This document shows positions 43,796 through 51,550 of a stretch of DNA of 64,000 bases, piece after piece; position 1 is the stretch's first letter, and each line of letters opens with the position of its first letter. The notes under the pieces are model-generated. The model was not told the DNA's origin, searched no databases, and saw nothing but the letters and a program-made list of their open reading frames with translations. Source of the stretch: an uncultured Drancourtella sp. (GTDB taxonomy: Bacteria; Bacillota; Clostridia; Lachnospirales; Lachnospiraceae); the NCBI GenBank assembly GCA_937880845.1, contig CALFLL010000012.1:13204-77203 (forward strand), given 5' to 3'. Position numbers and translations under genes: made by a program.

Positions 43796-44743
43796 ATGAT
43801 AGAAAACACAAAAGCAGATGTAGTATTCAAAGAGTTTTGGCGGCAAAACGACCGGTTCGCAGATTTATTCAACACGGTCATTTTTAAGGGAAAAGAAGTG
43901 ATACGGCCGGAAAACCTGTCGGAGATGGACACGGATGTTTCCGGCACGATTGAAATGAAAGATTATAAGGAAACCCTGACAAGAACCAGAGATATCGTGA
44001 AGAAGACGGCATATGGTGTAGAATTTATTATTCTGGGAGTGGAAAACCAGGAAGAAATCCATTACGCCATGCCGCTTCGGACCATGATCTACGATTCTCT
44101 GGGATACTTGAAAGAATACAGGGAGATTACCCGCAGCCGCAAAAAGGACGGGAATCTGAAAACAAAAGCAGAATTTTTAAGCAAAATGAAAAAAGGAGAC
44201 CGGTTGCACCCGATGATTAGCCTGACGGTGTATTACGGAGAAAACGCCTGGGACGGTCCGCATTGCCTGAAAGATATGGTAGTTGAGATGCCGCCGGAGA
44301 TTGATGCCGTTTTTTCGGATTACAAAATGAACCTGCTGGAAGTACGGGACTCCGGAAGATACCTTTTTAACAACAACGATGTAGAAGTTGTTTTCGACAT
44401 TACCAGAAAAACTTTTGCCGGGAACATCGATGATATTCGACAAAAGTATGAACACGAGAAACTGAGTCCGGAAATGCTTTTGGTAATAGGAAAAATGACA
44501 GGATCCAGAGAGATCATGGAAATGGGAAACAGTAAGGAGGTTGACAGTATGTGTACTGCGTTAGAGAAATTAAAACAGGAAGGCCGCGAGGAAGGAATTG
44601 AGCTTGGAATAGAGCAAGGGATGGAGCGGGGAAAATTAGCGATCATCAAAAATCTTTTAAAGAGCGGAATGTCTGCGGAAGAGATTCAGAAAGTTGCCAA
44701 AGTGACAGAGGAAGAAATCAATCAGGCACAAAGTGAATTGTAA
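43796..44743 (+). CDS. Rpn family recombination-promoting nuclease/putative transposase
   Basis: 315 residues. The N-terminal half carries the family pattern (FKEFWRQNDRFADLFNTVIF, VEFIILGVENQEEIHYAMPL, RTMIYDSLGYLKEY, LTVYYGENAWDGPHCLKDM) around a PD-(D/E)XK-like core in which the E-x-Q of GVENQ takes the usual E-x-K/Q place. The C-terminal tail shows the repetitive GREEGIELGIEQGMERGKLA helix typical of Rpn proteins. Known Rpn proteins of Escherichia coli are DNA endonucleases that raise recombination. Not linked to inverted repeats, so no evidence it is mobile itself. No strong ribosome site. Confidence 0.8.
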   Translation: MIENTKADVVFKEFWRQNDRFADLFNTVIFKGKEVIRPENLSEMDTDVSGTIEMKDYKETLTRTRDIVKKTAYGVEFIILGVENQEEIHYAMPLRTMIYDSLGYLKEYREITRSRKKDGNLKTKAEFLSKMKKGDRLHPMISLTVYYGENAWDGPHCLKDMVVEMPPEIDAVFSDYKMNLLEVRDSGRYLFNNNDVEVVFDITRKTFAGNIDDIRQKYEHEKLSPEMLLVIGKMTGSREIMEMGNSKEVDSMCTALEKLKQEGREEGIELGIEQGMERGKLAIIKNLLKSGMSAEEIQKVAKVTEEEINQAQSEL

Positions 44744-44786
44744 CAAAATAGATTAACCATTGATGCATATGGGAATAGATAATAAG

Positions 44787-44819
44787 AGGAAACATATTCG
44801 AAAAGGTATGTTTCCTTTT
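44787..44819 (+). terminator. Terminator after the Rpn-family gene
   Basis: AGGAAACATA pairs perfectly with TATGTTTCCT, followed by TTT. A ten-pair stem with a ten-base loop. Confidence 0.75.
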
Positions 44820-44887
44820 GTGTAATATAAGAATTGGGAGAATAGGAAGAATACACCGGAATTTTTTTACGGAAGATTCTTGCTAAT

Positions 44888-45112
44888 ATGGCTAAGATTA
44901 AAAATTATAAAAATTTTAAAGATGAGATATGTTTAGATTTTAGTAATACAGCAGGATATCAGTTTAGTACAGATTGTCTTTATGATGGGTTGATTAGCAA
45001 AATGCTGATTTTAAGATGGCTTATTAGCAACATTGCACTGAAAAATGATTCCATATTGATTAAATTATCGAATTATGTAAGAAAGATGAATGTTATTGGT
45101 ACAGGAAATTGA
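44888..45112 (+). pseudogene. Remnant of an AAA-type ATPase N-terminus
   Basis: The start (AKIKNYKNFKDEICLDFS) is the well-known beginning of SMC-like/OLD-like AAA ATPases (IKNYKSFKDE...), and GLISKMLI is where the Walker A strand would begin. The next segment (LRWLISNIALKNDSILIKLS) no longer has the P-loop, so the ATP site has been lost by deletion and the frame ends at residue 74. It is probably a dead fragment of a defence-type ATPase. Confidence 0.6.
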
Positions 45113-45127
45113 TCGTGGAAGGTAAGC

Positions 45128-45418
45128 ATGACTGCTGATATGGGGAAACTGTATATTAATTATCCGATGATTGAATCTTATCAGCACCTATGTTCTTTTG
45201 AGGATGGAGAATATGCAGAGAGGCAGGTTTCGGTTACATTACAGCCAGGGAAAAAAATACAAGTCCCTTGTAAAAAGAAAATCCGTTATTGCTAAGTTTA
45301 TTGACTTTCCTCATAGAATAGACGATCTTTTGGAAGATGGTTTTGGATTAGTTGACTCAAAGAAATGTATAAAATCCCTATTCTGTTGGCAAGATGATTT
45401 TAAGAACATAGAAAAGGA
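45128..45418 (+). pseudogene. Frameshifted remnant of an ATPase-associated protein
   Basis: From ATG 45128 the reading is MTADMGKLYINYPMIESYQH, then SFEDGEYAERQVSVTLQPGK; a run of seven A (45251-45257) then breaks the frame, which resumes in another frame as KYKSLVKRKSVIAKFIDFPH and RIDDLLEDGFGL. The segment GKLYINYPMIESYQH recalls the partner proteins found next to AAA ATPases of defence type, though I cannot name the family with certainty. It runs to just before the bile salt hydrolase start. Confidence 0.5.
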
Positions 45419-45428
45419 GAAAGAAAAG

Positions 45429-46400
45429 ATGTGTACTTGTATCAGCTGTCAGGAAAAGGAATTTTATTTTGGGAGAACTTTGGATTTGGATACTCCATTT
45501 GGGGAACAGGTTATCGTAACTCCGCGGAATTTCCCTCTGCGCTTTGCAGATGGGAAGTTTCACAAACACCATTATGCCATAATCGGTATGGGGGCAGGGG
45601 AGCGGTCGTATCCTCTGTATGCAGACGCAGTCAATGAAAAAGGGCTTTGTATGGCGGGCTTAAATTTTCCCGGAAGAACCTGTTATGGAAAGAATGGAAA
45701 AGAGCCTCAAAAGATTCCCTCTTTTGATTTGATTCCGTGGATTTTGGGATGTTGTAAGACGGTGGAGGAGGCCAGAGAAAAACTGGAAAAAACATGGGTG
45801 ACAGACGAAACCTTTCGTCTGCAGATGCCGTCAGCGCCACTTCACTGGATGATATCAGATAAAAAACAAAGCCTTGTTGTAGAACCAAAAGAAGGAAAGA
45901 TGCATTTTTATGATAATCCTATCGGTGTCATGACAAACAATCCGCCTTTCCCATATCACAAGGAGCATTTGATCCATCACATGAACCTGACATCGAAGTA
46001 TCCGGAAAATCGGTTTTCGGACAAACTGAATCTAAAGCCCTTCAGTCAGGGTATGGGAGCCATCGGACTTCCGGGAGATGATTCTTCCGTATCACGGTTT
46101 GTCCGGGCGGCTTTTTTAAAATGGAATTCCCCTTGGGGAGAAAAGGATGACGTTACTCAGTTTTTTCATGTACTGGACGGAGTGAGCATGATTAAAGGAA
46201 GTGTGATTACAAAAGAAGGAAGAATGGATTTCACTAGATATGCTTGCTGTATCGATGCGAAAAATGGGGTTTATTATTACAAGACATACGAAAACAGCAG
46301 GATACAGGCAATTTCCTTAAAGGAAATAAAGATACAAGAAGAACGGTTAAGCTTTTTTGAAATCGGAAAAGAGCAGGAGATCCATAAAATCAGAAAATAA
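45429..46400 (+). CDS. bsh: Choloylglycine hydrolase (bile salt hydrolase family)
   Basis: 323 residues. Ntn-hydrolase: translation must start at ATG 45429 (ribosome site AAAAGGAG) so that Met removal exposes the catalytic Cys2. Arg16 and Asp19 (GRTLDLD) take the place of Arg18 and Asp21 of the Clostridium enzyme; NEKGLCMAGLNFPG holds the oxyanion Asn, GVMTNNPPFPY the second Asn and DDSSVSRFVRAAF the Arg. The TPRNFPLRF loop fits bile salt rather than penicillin V hydrolases. It deconjugates glycine or taurine bile salts in the gut. It sits among remnants at the 3' side of tRNA genes. Confidence 0.88.
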   Translation: MCTCISCQEKEFYFGRTLDLDTPFGEQVIVTPRNFPLRFADGKFHKHHYAIIGMGAGERSYPLYADAVNEKGLCMAGLNFPGRTCYGKNGKEPQKIPSFDLIPWILGCCKTVEEAREKLEKTWVTDETFRLQMPSAPLHWMISDKKQSLVVEPKEGKMHFYDNPIGVMTNNPPFPYHKEHLIHHMNLTSKYPENRFSDKLNLKPFSQGMGAIGLPGDDSSVSRFVRAAFLKWNSPWGEKDDVTQFFHVLDGVSMIKGSVITKEGRMDFTRYACCIDAKNGVYYYKTYENSRIQAISLKEIKIQEERLSFFEIGKEQEIHKIRK

Positions 46401-46425
46401 AAAACACAGTCCAATCGGACTGTGT
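46393..46425 (-). terminator. Terminator of the tRNA-Gly transcript
   Basis: AACACAGTCC and GGACTGTGTT form a perfect ten-base-pair stem (46402-46411 with 46416-46425). On the minus strand it is followed by a T-rich tail, so it serves the tRNA genes. On the plus strand there is no T run after it. Confidence 0.8.
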
Positions 46426-46431
46426 TAGAAG

Positions 46432-46504
46432 AGCGACAGACGGGGTTCGAACCCGCGACCCCAACCTTGGCAAGGTTGTACTCTACCAGCTGAGCCACTG
46501 TCGC
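46432..46504 (-). tRNA. tRNA-Gly (anticodon GCC)
   Basis: On the minus strand the acceptor stem GCGACAG pairs with CTGTCGC, the D-arm is GCTCAGCTGGTAGAGTA, the anticodon stem-loop reads CAACCTTGCCAAGGTTG with anticodon GCC, and the T-arm contains GGTTCGAACCC. 73 bases including the discriminator; CCA is not encoded. Confidence 0.95.
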
Positions 46505-46532
46505 ATACATATATCAAATTTAGGAAAAAGAG

Positions 46533-46605
46533 AGCGACAGACGGGGTTCGAACCCGCGACCCCGACCTTGGCAAGGTCGTACTCTACCAACTGAGCCACT
46601 GTCGC
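46533..46605 (-). tRNA. tRNA-Gly (anticodon GCC), second copy
   Basis: Almost identical to the tRNA at 46432-46504; it differs at a pair in the anticodon stem (CGACC/GGTCG instead of CAACC/GGTTG) and one D-loop base. It is the first of the two in transcription order, 28 bases upstream of the other, with a shared promoter. Confidence 0.95.
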
Positions 46606-46639
46606 ATTTAAAAGTTTTTGTTCACTCGGAACAAAATGT

Positions 46640-46668
46640 ATGATACTATAAGAGTAGATAAAAGTCAA
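46640..46668 (-). promoter_or_regulatory. Promoter of the tRNA-Gly pair
   Basis: On the minus strand TTGACT (46663-46668) and TATCAT (46640-46645) with a 17-base spacer, about 35 bases before the first tRNA. Confidence 0.6.
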
Positions 46669-46712
46669 CACTTTTTTGAAAAAAATAAAAAAAAGATAGG
46701 ACGGGTGGAAAA

Positions 46713-47336
46713 ATGAAGTGGAAAGATGCTAAGATGGAGAAAACCAGCTTGCATGGAGCAGATTTAAGTTGGGCAGAAGGAGAAGGAACAAATTTTGGTG
46801 GAGCGGATTTTACGGAATGTGATCTTGAACATGCCAGATTTCGTGGCTGCTCGTTTCGCAGCGCAGATTTTAGAAAGGCGTCCTTGTATGCTGCCGACTT
46901 TCGCGGCTGCGATCTTACTGGAGCCGATCTGCGAGGAGCAGATGTCCGCATGGCCATTCTTTCTGAGGCCATTCTTACAGGGGTCAGGACAGATGATGCT
47001 ACCCTTGGATGGAAGATGCACTGTCCGGAACAAGGGGCTTTTCTTGCCTACAAGAAGTGTGTCTATGACCGAATCGTTCAGCTTTTGATCCCTGCTGATG
47101 CCAGGAGAAGTTCGGCAACCGCACCGACCTGCCGCTGTGACAAAGCAAAAGTCCTGACTATCAAAAACTTTGATGAAACAAAAGAATTTGACGAAGCATG
47201 GTCACTGGTGGATGAGAACTTTGTCTATCGGAAAGGACAGTGGGTATATGCTGATTCCTTTGACGAAGACAGGTGGAAAGATTCCACCCATGGCATCCAC
47301 TTCTGGATGACAAGAGAAGAAGCGATGGAATATTAA
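46713..47336 (+). CDS. Pentapeptide repeat protein with DUF5758-like C-terminal domain
   Basis: 207 residues. The N-terminal third (about 10-95) is a run of A(D/N)LXX pentapeptides (LHGADL, FGGADF, FRSADF, LYAADF, LTGADL, LRGADV) forming a right-handed beta-helix. The rest contains YKKCVYDRIVQLLIPADARR, SSATAPTCRCDKAKVLTI and HGIHFWMTREEA, the DUF5758 pattern. Such proteins are cytosolic and of unknown function. A GACGGGTGG site precedes the ATG. Confidence 0.82.
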   Translation: MKWKDAKMEKTSLHGADLSWAEGEGTNFGGADFTECDLEHARFRGCSFRSADFRKASLYAADFRGCDLTGADLRGADVRMAILSEAILTGVRTDDATLGWKMHCPEQGAFLAYKKCVYDRIVQLLIPADARRSSATAPTCRCDKAKVLTIKNFDETKEFDEAWSLVDENFVYRKGQWVYADSFDEDRWKDSTHGIHFWMTREEAMEY

Positions 47337-47355
47337 GGATTTTGTTCTAAAAAAA

Positions 47356-47460
47356 TCATTCATCCGTGTTTGCGATTTCTTCAACATCACGGATTTGGAT
47401 ACAGACATTCATGGTAATATCTTTTCCGTTAAAAAATAAATCCCATCCATTACAGTATCT
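47356..47460 (-). pseudogene. Unidentified coding remnant downstream of a DUF3990 fragment
   Basis: On the minus strand a short open stretch reads CNGWDLFFNGKDITMN, then VCIQIRDVEEIANTDE, ending in TGA at 47356. It overlaps the end of the DUF3990 remnant in another frame. The sequence looks protein-like, but I cannot name a family, there is no full gene, and it may be a chance reading. Confidence 0.3.
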
Positions 47461-47640
47461 CCTTTCTGGATTTAAAAATGAGGTGTTCAAGAGCGAACGC
47501 AGTATGAAAAGACACTTGATTATTTACTTTGCTGTATCGGAGTCTTTCAACGGCTTCTGCAACAGGACCAATTAGAACATCATAAGAATGCTGAATTCCA
47601 CCATTGATACGGTTAGATTTGATAAATTCAAGCCACTTCT
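47450..47640 (-). pseudogene. Remnant of a second DUF3990 gene
   Basis: The minus strand reads KWLEFIKSNRINGG, HSYDVLIGPVA, EAVERLRYSKVNNQVSFHT, ALEHLIFKSRKEIL and stop. This aligns with the end of the intact DUF3990 protein at 15950 (WLDFIL, DYDIVIGGVA, EAIKRLRYEKPNLQICFRT, ALENYL), except that about 17 residues between the VA and EA positions are deleted and the whole N-terminal half with the YHGS and GFYTT motifs is gone. It is clearly dead. The 300-base stretch 47337-47640 holds nothing else but this and the fragment next to it. Confidence 0.75.
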
Positions 47641-47700
47641 ACATAATGAAGTGTTTCTTCAAAAAATCCTCCCTTTTCCAACATGCAGGAACCGAATCGC

Positions 47701-47729
47701 TTTACCTTCCTGCAAGTTCGTGTTATAAT
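47701..47729 (+). promoter_or_regulatory. Promoter of the folT-thyA-dfr operon
   Basis: TTTACC (47701-47706) and an extended -10 TGT-TATAAT (TATAAT at 47724-47729) with a 17-base spacer, about 20 bases before the riboswitch. Confidence 0.6.
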
Positions 47730-47748
47730 GCAGAGGAAAATAAAAAAG

Positions 47749-47845
47749 CAGAGTAGGAATATGTGCGTTAAGTGCCGTACGGACGGGGAGTTGCCGATGG
47801 ACGAAAAGAGATTTCTTGCGGTGCATATTCCGCATCCCGCTGTTG
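47749..47845 (+). ncRNA. THF riboswitch in the leader of folT
   Basis: The leader contains the conserved tetrahydrofolate riboswitch elements in order: GAGTAGGAATATGTGCGTTA with the core GCGTTAAGTG, a central GGACGGGG hairpin, GCGGTGCATATTCC, and the closing GCATCCCGC. GGAATATG...GC pairs with GC..CATATTCC (P2). Such riboswitches bind reduced folates and turn down folate uptake or synthesis genes. It lies just upstream of a folate transporter gene, which supports the call. About 70 bases separate it from the start codon, enough for an expression platform near the AAAGGAGG site. Confidence 0.85.
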
Positions 47846-47914
47846 CACATAGACAGATAAGGTATACCTGCTGTGCGTGGCAAAAGGAGTCTACTGCAAA
47901 GGAGGTATATTTTT

Positions 47915-48490
47915 ATGAGAAAAATGAAACATTTAAAAACCATGTTCCGGGAATCGCTGGAAGAGTTAAAGGACAGCCGTACCCTTGTGGTAGTGGCCAT
48001 GCTTCTTGCATCGGCTGTTGTTCTTATGATATTCGGAACCGTGCAACTGACAGAATTTTTGAAGGTTGGATTTTCTTTCCTTCCAAATGAGCTGGCTGCC
48101 ATGCTGTTTGGCCCGGCTGTTGGAGGAATCGTTGCCGGAACGGCAGACATTTTAAAATATCTTGCAAAGCCGGTAGGCGCGTTCTTTCCCGGATTTACCA
48201 TCAGTGCCATTTTAGGGGGCATGATCTATGGGATAATCCTTTATAAGAAACCGTTATCTGTGAAGAGGATCATCGCAGCCAAGGTAATCGTAGCATTGTT
48301 TATCAACAGCTTTTTAAATACGGCCTGGTTGATGCTCATGTACGGAAATTCTTTTTTCGCCATGCTTCCGGTACGGATTTTAAAACAGATTCTGATGGTG
48401 CCGTTGGAAACGATTTTATTTTACCTTGTAGTAAAAACCCTTTCCAAGGCTCATGTTTTTGCAATGATAAAATCCAAAAGACAGAAATAG
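47915..48490 (+). CDS. folT: ECF transporter substrate-binding subunit for folate
   Basis: 191 residues from ATG 47915 (AAAGGAGG site; longer frame rejected because it runs into the riboswitch leader). Six hydrophobic segments and the S-component pattern FLPNELAAMLFGPAVGGIVA, ILKYLAKPVGAFFPGFTIS, FINSFLNTAWLMLMYG mark FolT. It works with the shared EcfA/EcfT energy module, which is not in the window. Riboswitch control and the following thyA and dfr genes confirm the folate link. Confidence 0.92.
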   Translation: MRKMKHLKTMFRESLEELKDSRTLVVVAMLLASAVVLMIFGTVQLTEFLKVGFSFLPNELAAMLFGPAVGGIVAGTADILKYLAKPVGAFFPGFTISAILGGMIYGIILYKKPLSVKRIIAAKVIVALFINSFLNTAWLMLMYGNSFFAMLPVRILKQILMVPLETILFYLVVKTLSKAHVFAMIKSKRQK

Positions 48491-48505
48491 AAAAGGAGTG
48501 ACAAG

Positions 48506-49354
48506 ATGAGTTACGCAGATCAAGTGTTTGTAAAGATGTGCCGTGATATTATTGACAACGGCACGAGTACAGAAGGAGAGAAGGTGCGCCCGAAATGGGA
48601 AGACGGTACACCTGCTTATACCATCAAGCAGTTTGCAGTTGTAAACCGCTATGATTTATCAAAGGAGTTTCCGGCACTGACCCTTCGAAAGACAGGAATC
48701 AAAAGCTGTACCGATGAGCTTTTGTGGATTTGGCAGAGAAAGTCCAACAATATCCACGATTTGAAGCCTCATATCTGGGACAGCTGGGCAGATGCGGATG
48801 GCTCCATCGGAAAGGCATATGGTTATCAGATGAGCGTCAAGCATCAGTACAAAGAAGGGATGATGGATCAGGTAGACAGAGTGATTTATGATCTGAAGCA
48901 TAACCCGTACAGCAGAAGGATTTTGACAAATATTTATGTCCATCAGGATCTGCACGAGATGAATCTGTATCCTTGTGCATACAGCATGACATTTAATGTG
49001 ACAAAGCATCCGGACAGTGAAAAGCTTGTGCTAAACGGAATTCTAAACCAGCGTTCCCAGGATGTCCTTGCAGCGAATAACTGGAATGTCTGCCAGTATG
49101 CTGTTTTGATGCATATGCTGGCGCAGGTTTGTGATATGCAGGTAGGAGAGTTTGTCCATGTGATCGCAGACGCTCATATTTATGACAGGCATATCCCTCT
49201 TGTGGAAGAGCTGATTAAAAGAGAACAGCATCCGGCACCGAAATTCTGGCTGAATCCGGAGATCAAAGATTTCTATGATTTTACGCCGGATGATGTGCGT
49301 CTGGATGATTATGTGACAGGAGAGCAGATCAAGAATATCCCAATCGCGATATAA
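48506..49354 (+). CDS. thyA: Thymidylate synthase
   Basis: ThyA methylates dUMP to dTMP using methylene-THF and gives dihydrofolate. 282 residues with the motifs KSCTDELLWIWQ, NPYSRRILTNIY, LNGILNQRSQDVLAANNWNV and ADAHIYDRHI. The nucleophilic Cys lies in NLYPCAYSMTF; most ThyA enzymes have PCH here, so the residue after Cys is Ala instead of His. All other key residues (the Arg of YSRR, Asn in AANNWN, the DxHxY block) are present. Second gene of the folate operon. Confidence 0.93.
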   Translation: MSYADQVFVKMCRDIIDNGTSTEGEKVRPKWEDGTPAYTIKQFAVVNRYDLSKEFPALTLRKTGIKSCTDELLWIWQRKSNNIHDLKPHIWDSWADADGSIGKAYGYQMSVKHQYKEGMMDQVDRVIYDLKHNPYSRRILTNIYVHQDLHEMNLYPCAYSMTFNVTKHPDSEKLVLNGILNQRSQDVLAANNWNVCQYAVLMHMLAQVCDMQVGEFVHVIADAHIYDRHIPLVEELIKREQHPAPKFWLNPEIKDFYDFTPDDVRLDDYVTGEQIKNIPIAI

Positions 49355-49367
49355 GGAGGAGATACAG

Positions 49368-49859
49368 ATGAATTTGATCGTTGCGGTAGATAAAAACTGG
49401 GCCATCGGAAACAAAAACAAACTGCTTGTAAGCATTCCGGCAGATATGAAGTTTTTCCGGGAAACGACGGTAGGAAAAGTAGTTGTCATGGGAAGAAAGA
49501 CGCTGGAGAGTTTTCCGGGAGGACAGCCGTTAAAGAAAAGGACCAATATTGTATTGACAAAGGACCCAAATTATCAGGTGAAGGATGCCCTTGTATTCCA
49601 TGATGTGGAAAATCTTTTAGAGGAACTGAAAAAATACCCGGACGAAGAGATTTATGTCATCGGAGGGGAAAGCATTTACCGCCAGATGCTTCCGTATTGT
49701 ACGGATGCTTATGTGACTCGTATTGACCACGCTTATGAAGCGGACACTTTCTTCCCGAATCTGGATGAAGATAAGGAATGGGTGCTGGAAGGAGAAAGCG
49801 ATGAACAGACATATTTTGACCTGGAATATGTCTTTACAAAATACAAAAGAATCAAGTAA
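49368..49859 (+). CDS. folA: Dihydrofolate reductase
   Basis: 163 residues. NADPH-dependent reduction of dihydrofolate. The motifs VDKNWAIGNKNKLL, IPADMKFF (acidic catalytic residue), VVVMGRKTLESFPG and EIYVIGGESIYRQML are standard. It follows thyA by 13 bases, a pairing that recycles the dihydrofolate made by ThyA. Confidence 0.95.
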   Translation: MNLIVAVDKNWAIGNKNKLLVSIPADMKFFRETTVGKVVVMGRKTLESFPGGQPLKKRTNIVLTKDPNYQVKDALVFHDVENLLEELKKYPDEEIYVIGGESIYRQMLPYCTDAYVTRIDHAYEADTFFPNLDEDKEWVLEGESDEQTYFDLEYVFTKYKRIK

Positions 49860-49880
49860 AATAACGAGGAGAGAAAGCAG

Positions 49881-50630
49881 ATGGAGGCGTATACAGGATT
49901 TGCGGAGGTGTATGACACCTTTATGGATAATATTCCTTATGAGGAATGGACAGCCTATATCAGAGAGAGTTTAATGGAATACGATATTACAGACGGGCTG
50001 GTTCTGGATCTTGGATGTGGTACCGGTACCATGACAGAGCTTCTGGCGGGATACGGTTACGATATGATCGGAGTGGATAATTCCGAGGACATGCTGGAGA
50101 TTGCCATGGAGAAGAAGCAGCAGTCCGGACATGATATTCTTTATCTCCTTCAGGATATGCGTGAATTTGAACTGTATGGGACCGTAAGAGCCATTGTTAG
50201 TGCATGTGATTCGTTAAACTACATCACAGAACCGGAAGAATTAAAAGAAGTTTTCCGTCTGGTGAACAATTATCTGGATCCGAAGGGGCTATTTCTTTTT
50301 GATTTCAACACGGAATATAAATACCGGGAAATCCTTGGGGATACCACCATTGCAGAGAGCAGGGAAGAGTGCAGTTTCATCTGGGACAATTATTATGACG
50401 AAGAAGAAAAGATCAACGAATACGATCTGACATTGTTTGTACAGGAGGGGAAACTGTACCGTAAGTTTGAGGAAACCCATTACCAGAGAGCATATACGCT
50501 AAAGGAAATGAAAGAGTTTTTAAAAGAAGCAGGACTTGAGTTTGTGACTGCTTATGATGCTTTTACAAAGAATATGCCGGATGAACAAAGCGAGCGTATT
50601 TATGTGATTGCAAGAGAGCAGGGAAAATAA
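49881..50630 (+). CDS. Class I SAM-dependent methyltransferase
   Basis: 249 residues. The SAM-binding motif is LVLDLGCGTGTMTELLAGYG (residues about 40-59), with the acidic post-I residue in IGVDNSEDML, and motif II region ALYG..VSACDSLNYI. The remaining sequence (LFDFNTEYKY, ECSFIWDNYYDEEEK, YQRAYTLKEMKEFL) matches the family found near hslO in Clostridia. Substrate unknown. Confidence 0.85.
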   Translation: MEAYTGFAEVYDTFMDNIPYEEWTAYIRESLMEYDITDGLVLDLGCGTGTMTELLAGYGYDMIGVDNSEDMLEIAMEKKQQSGHDILYLLQDMREFELYGTVRAIVSACDSLNYITEPEELKEVFRLVNNYLDPKGLFLFDFNTEYKYREILGDTTIAESREECSFIWDNYYDEEEKINEYDLTLFVQEGKLYRKFEETHYQRAYTLKEMKEFLKEAGLEFVTAYDAFTKNMPDEQSERIYVIAREQGK

Positions 50631-50650
50631 AGACAGAAAGAGGAAATACA

Positions 50651-51532
50651 ATGAAAGATTATCTTGTTAGAGCAACAGCAGCAGGAGGGCAGATTCGTGC
50701 TTTTGCCGTTTCATCCAAAGAAATGGTAGAAACTGCCAGAAAACATCATAATACAAGCCCGGTGGCAACGGCAGCCCTGGGACGTCTTTTGACGGCAGGA
50801 GCCATGATGGGAAGTATGATGAAAAACGATACGGACGTATTGACGATCCAGATCAAATGCCAGGGACCGATCCAGGGACTGACCGTGACGGCAGACAGCA
50901 AGGCAAATGTAAAAGGATATGTGGGAAATCCGGATGTCATGCTGCCGCCGAAAAACGGAAAACTGGATGTGGGAGGAGCATTAGATCTTGGTGTGTTAAA
51001 CATCATTAAAGATATGGGGTTAAAAGAGCCATATGTAGGACAGACGATTTTGCAGACCGGTGAGATCGGAGATGACCTGACTTATTATTTTGCAACTTCC
51101 GAGCAGGTGCCGTCTTCCGTAGGTCTTGGTGTTTTGATGAACAAAGAAAATACCGTAGAATGTGCAGGAGGATTTATCGTACAGGTTATGCCTTTTATCG
51201 AAGAAAAGGTACTGGAACAGTTGGAGGAAAATGTCAAAAACATCCATTCCGTCACCACCCTTTTAGAGAAGGGATATACACCGGAGATGCTTCTTGATGA
51301 AGTGTTAAAAGGGATGGACGTAGAGATTACAGATACCATGGATACAAGATTTTACTGTGACTGTTCCAAGAAAAAAGTGGAAAAGGCCATCATCAGCATC
51401 GGAAAAAAAGAAATCCAGGAAATGATTGATGAAGGAAAAGATGTGGAAGTCAAATGTCACTTCTGCAACACAGCTTATACATTCAGCGTAGAGGAATTAA
51501 AAGAAATCTTAAAACATGCAAAGAGAAAATAG
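50651..51532 (+). CDS. hslO: Redox-regulated molecular chaperone Hsp33
   Basis: Hsp33 is a holding chaperone switched on when oxidation releases zinc from four Cys. 293 residues with TSPVATAALGRLLTAGAMMG, IQIKCQGPIQGLTVTAD, SEQVPSSVGLGVL and the zinc site as CDC (FYCDCSKKK) and CHFC (KCHFCNTAY) near the C-terminus. Full length. Confidence 0.95.
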   Translation: MKDYLVRATAAGGQIRAFAVSSKEMVETARKHHNTSPVATAALGRLLTAGAMMGSMMKNDTDVLTIQIKCQGPIQGLTVTADSKANVKGYVGNPDVMLPPKNGKLDVGGALDLGVLNIIKDMGLKEPYVGQTILQTGEIGDDLTYYFATSEQVPSSVGLGVLMNKENTVECAGGFIVQVMPFIEEKVLEQLEENVKNIHSVTTLLEKGYTPEMLLDEVLKGMDVEITDTMDTRFYCDCSKKKVEKAIISIGKKEIQEMIDEGKDVEVKCHFCNTAYTFSVEELKEILKHAKRK

Positions 51533-51550
51533 ACAGGAAAGAGGCACAGC

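Noticed and set aside
43796..44743. Rpn-family protein considered as an insertion sequence transposase
   Set aside because: No terminal inverted repeats or target duplications are visible around it and it has its own promoter and terminator.
46277..46671. Minus-strand open frames reading ATVAQLVEY..AGSNPVCRS over the tRNA genes
   Set aside because: They are translations of the two tRNA-Gly genes and recur wherever such tRNAs are; not real proteins.
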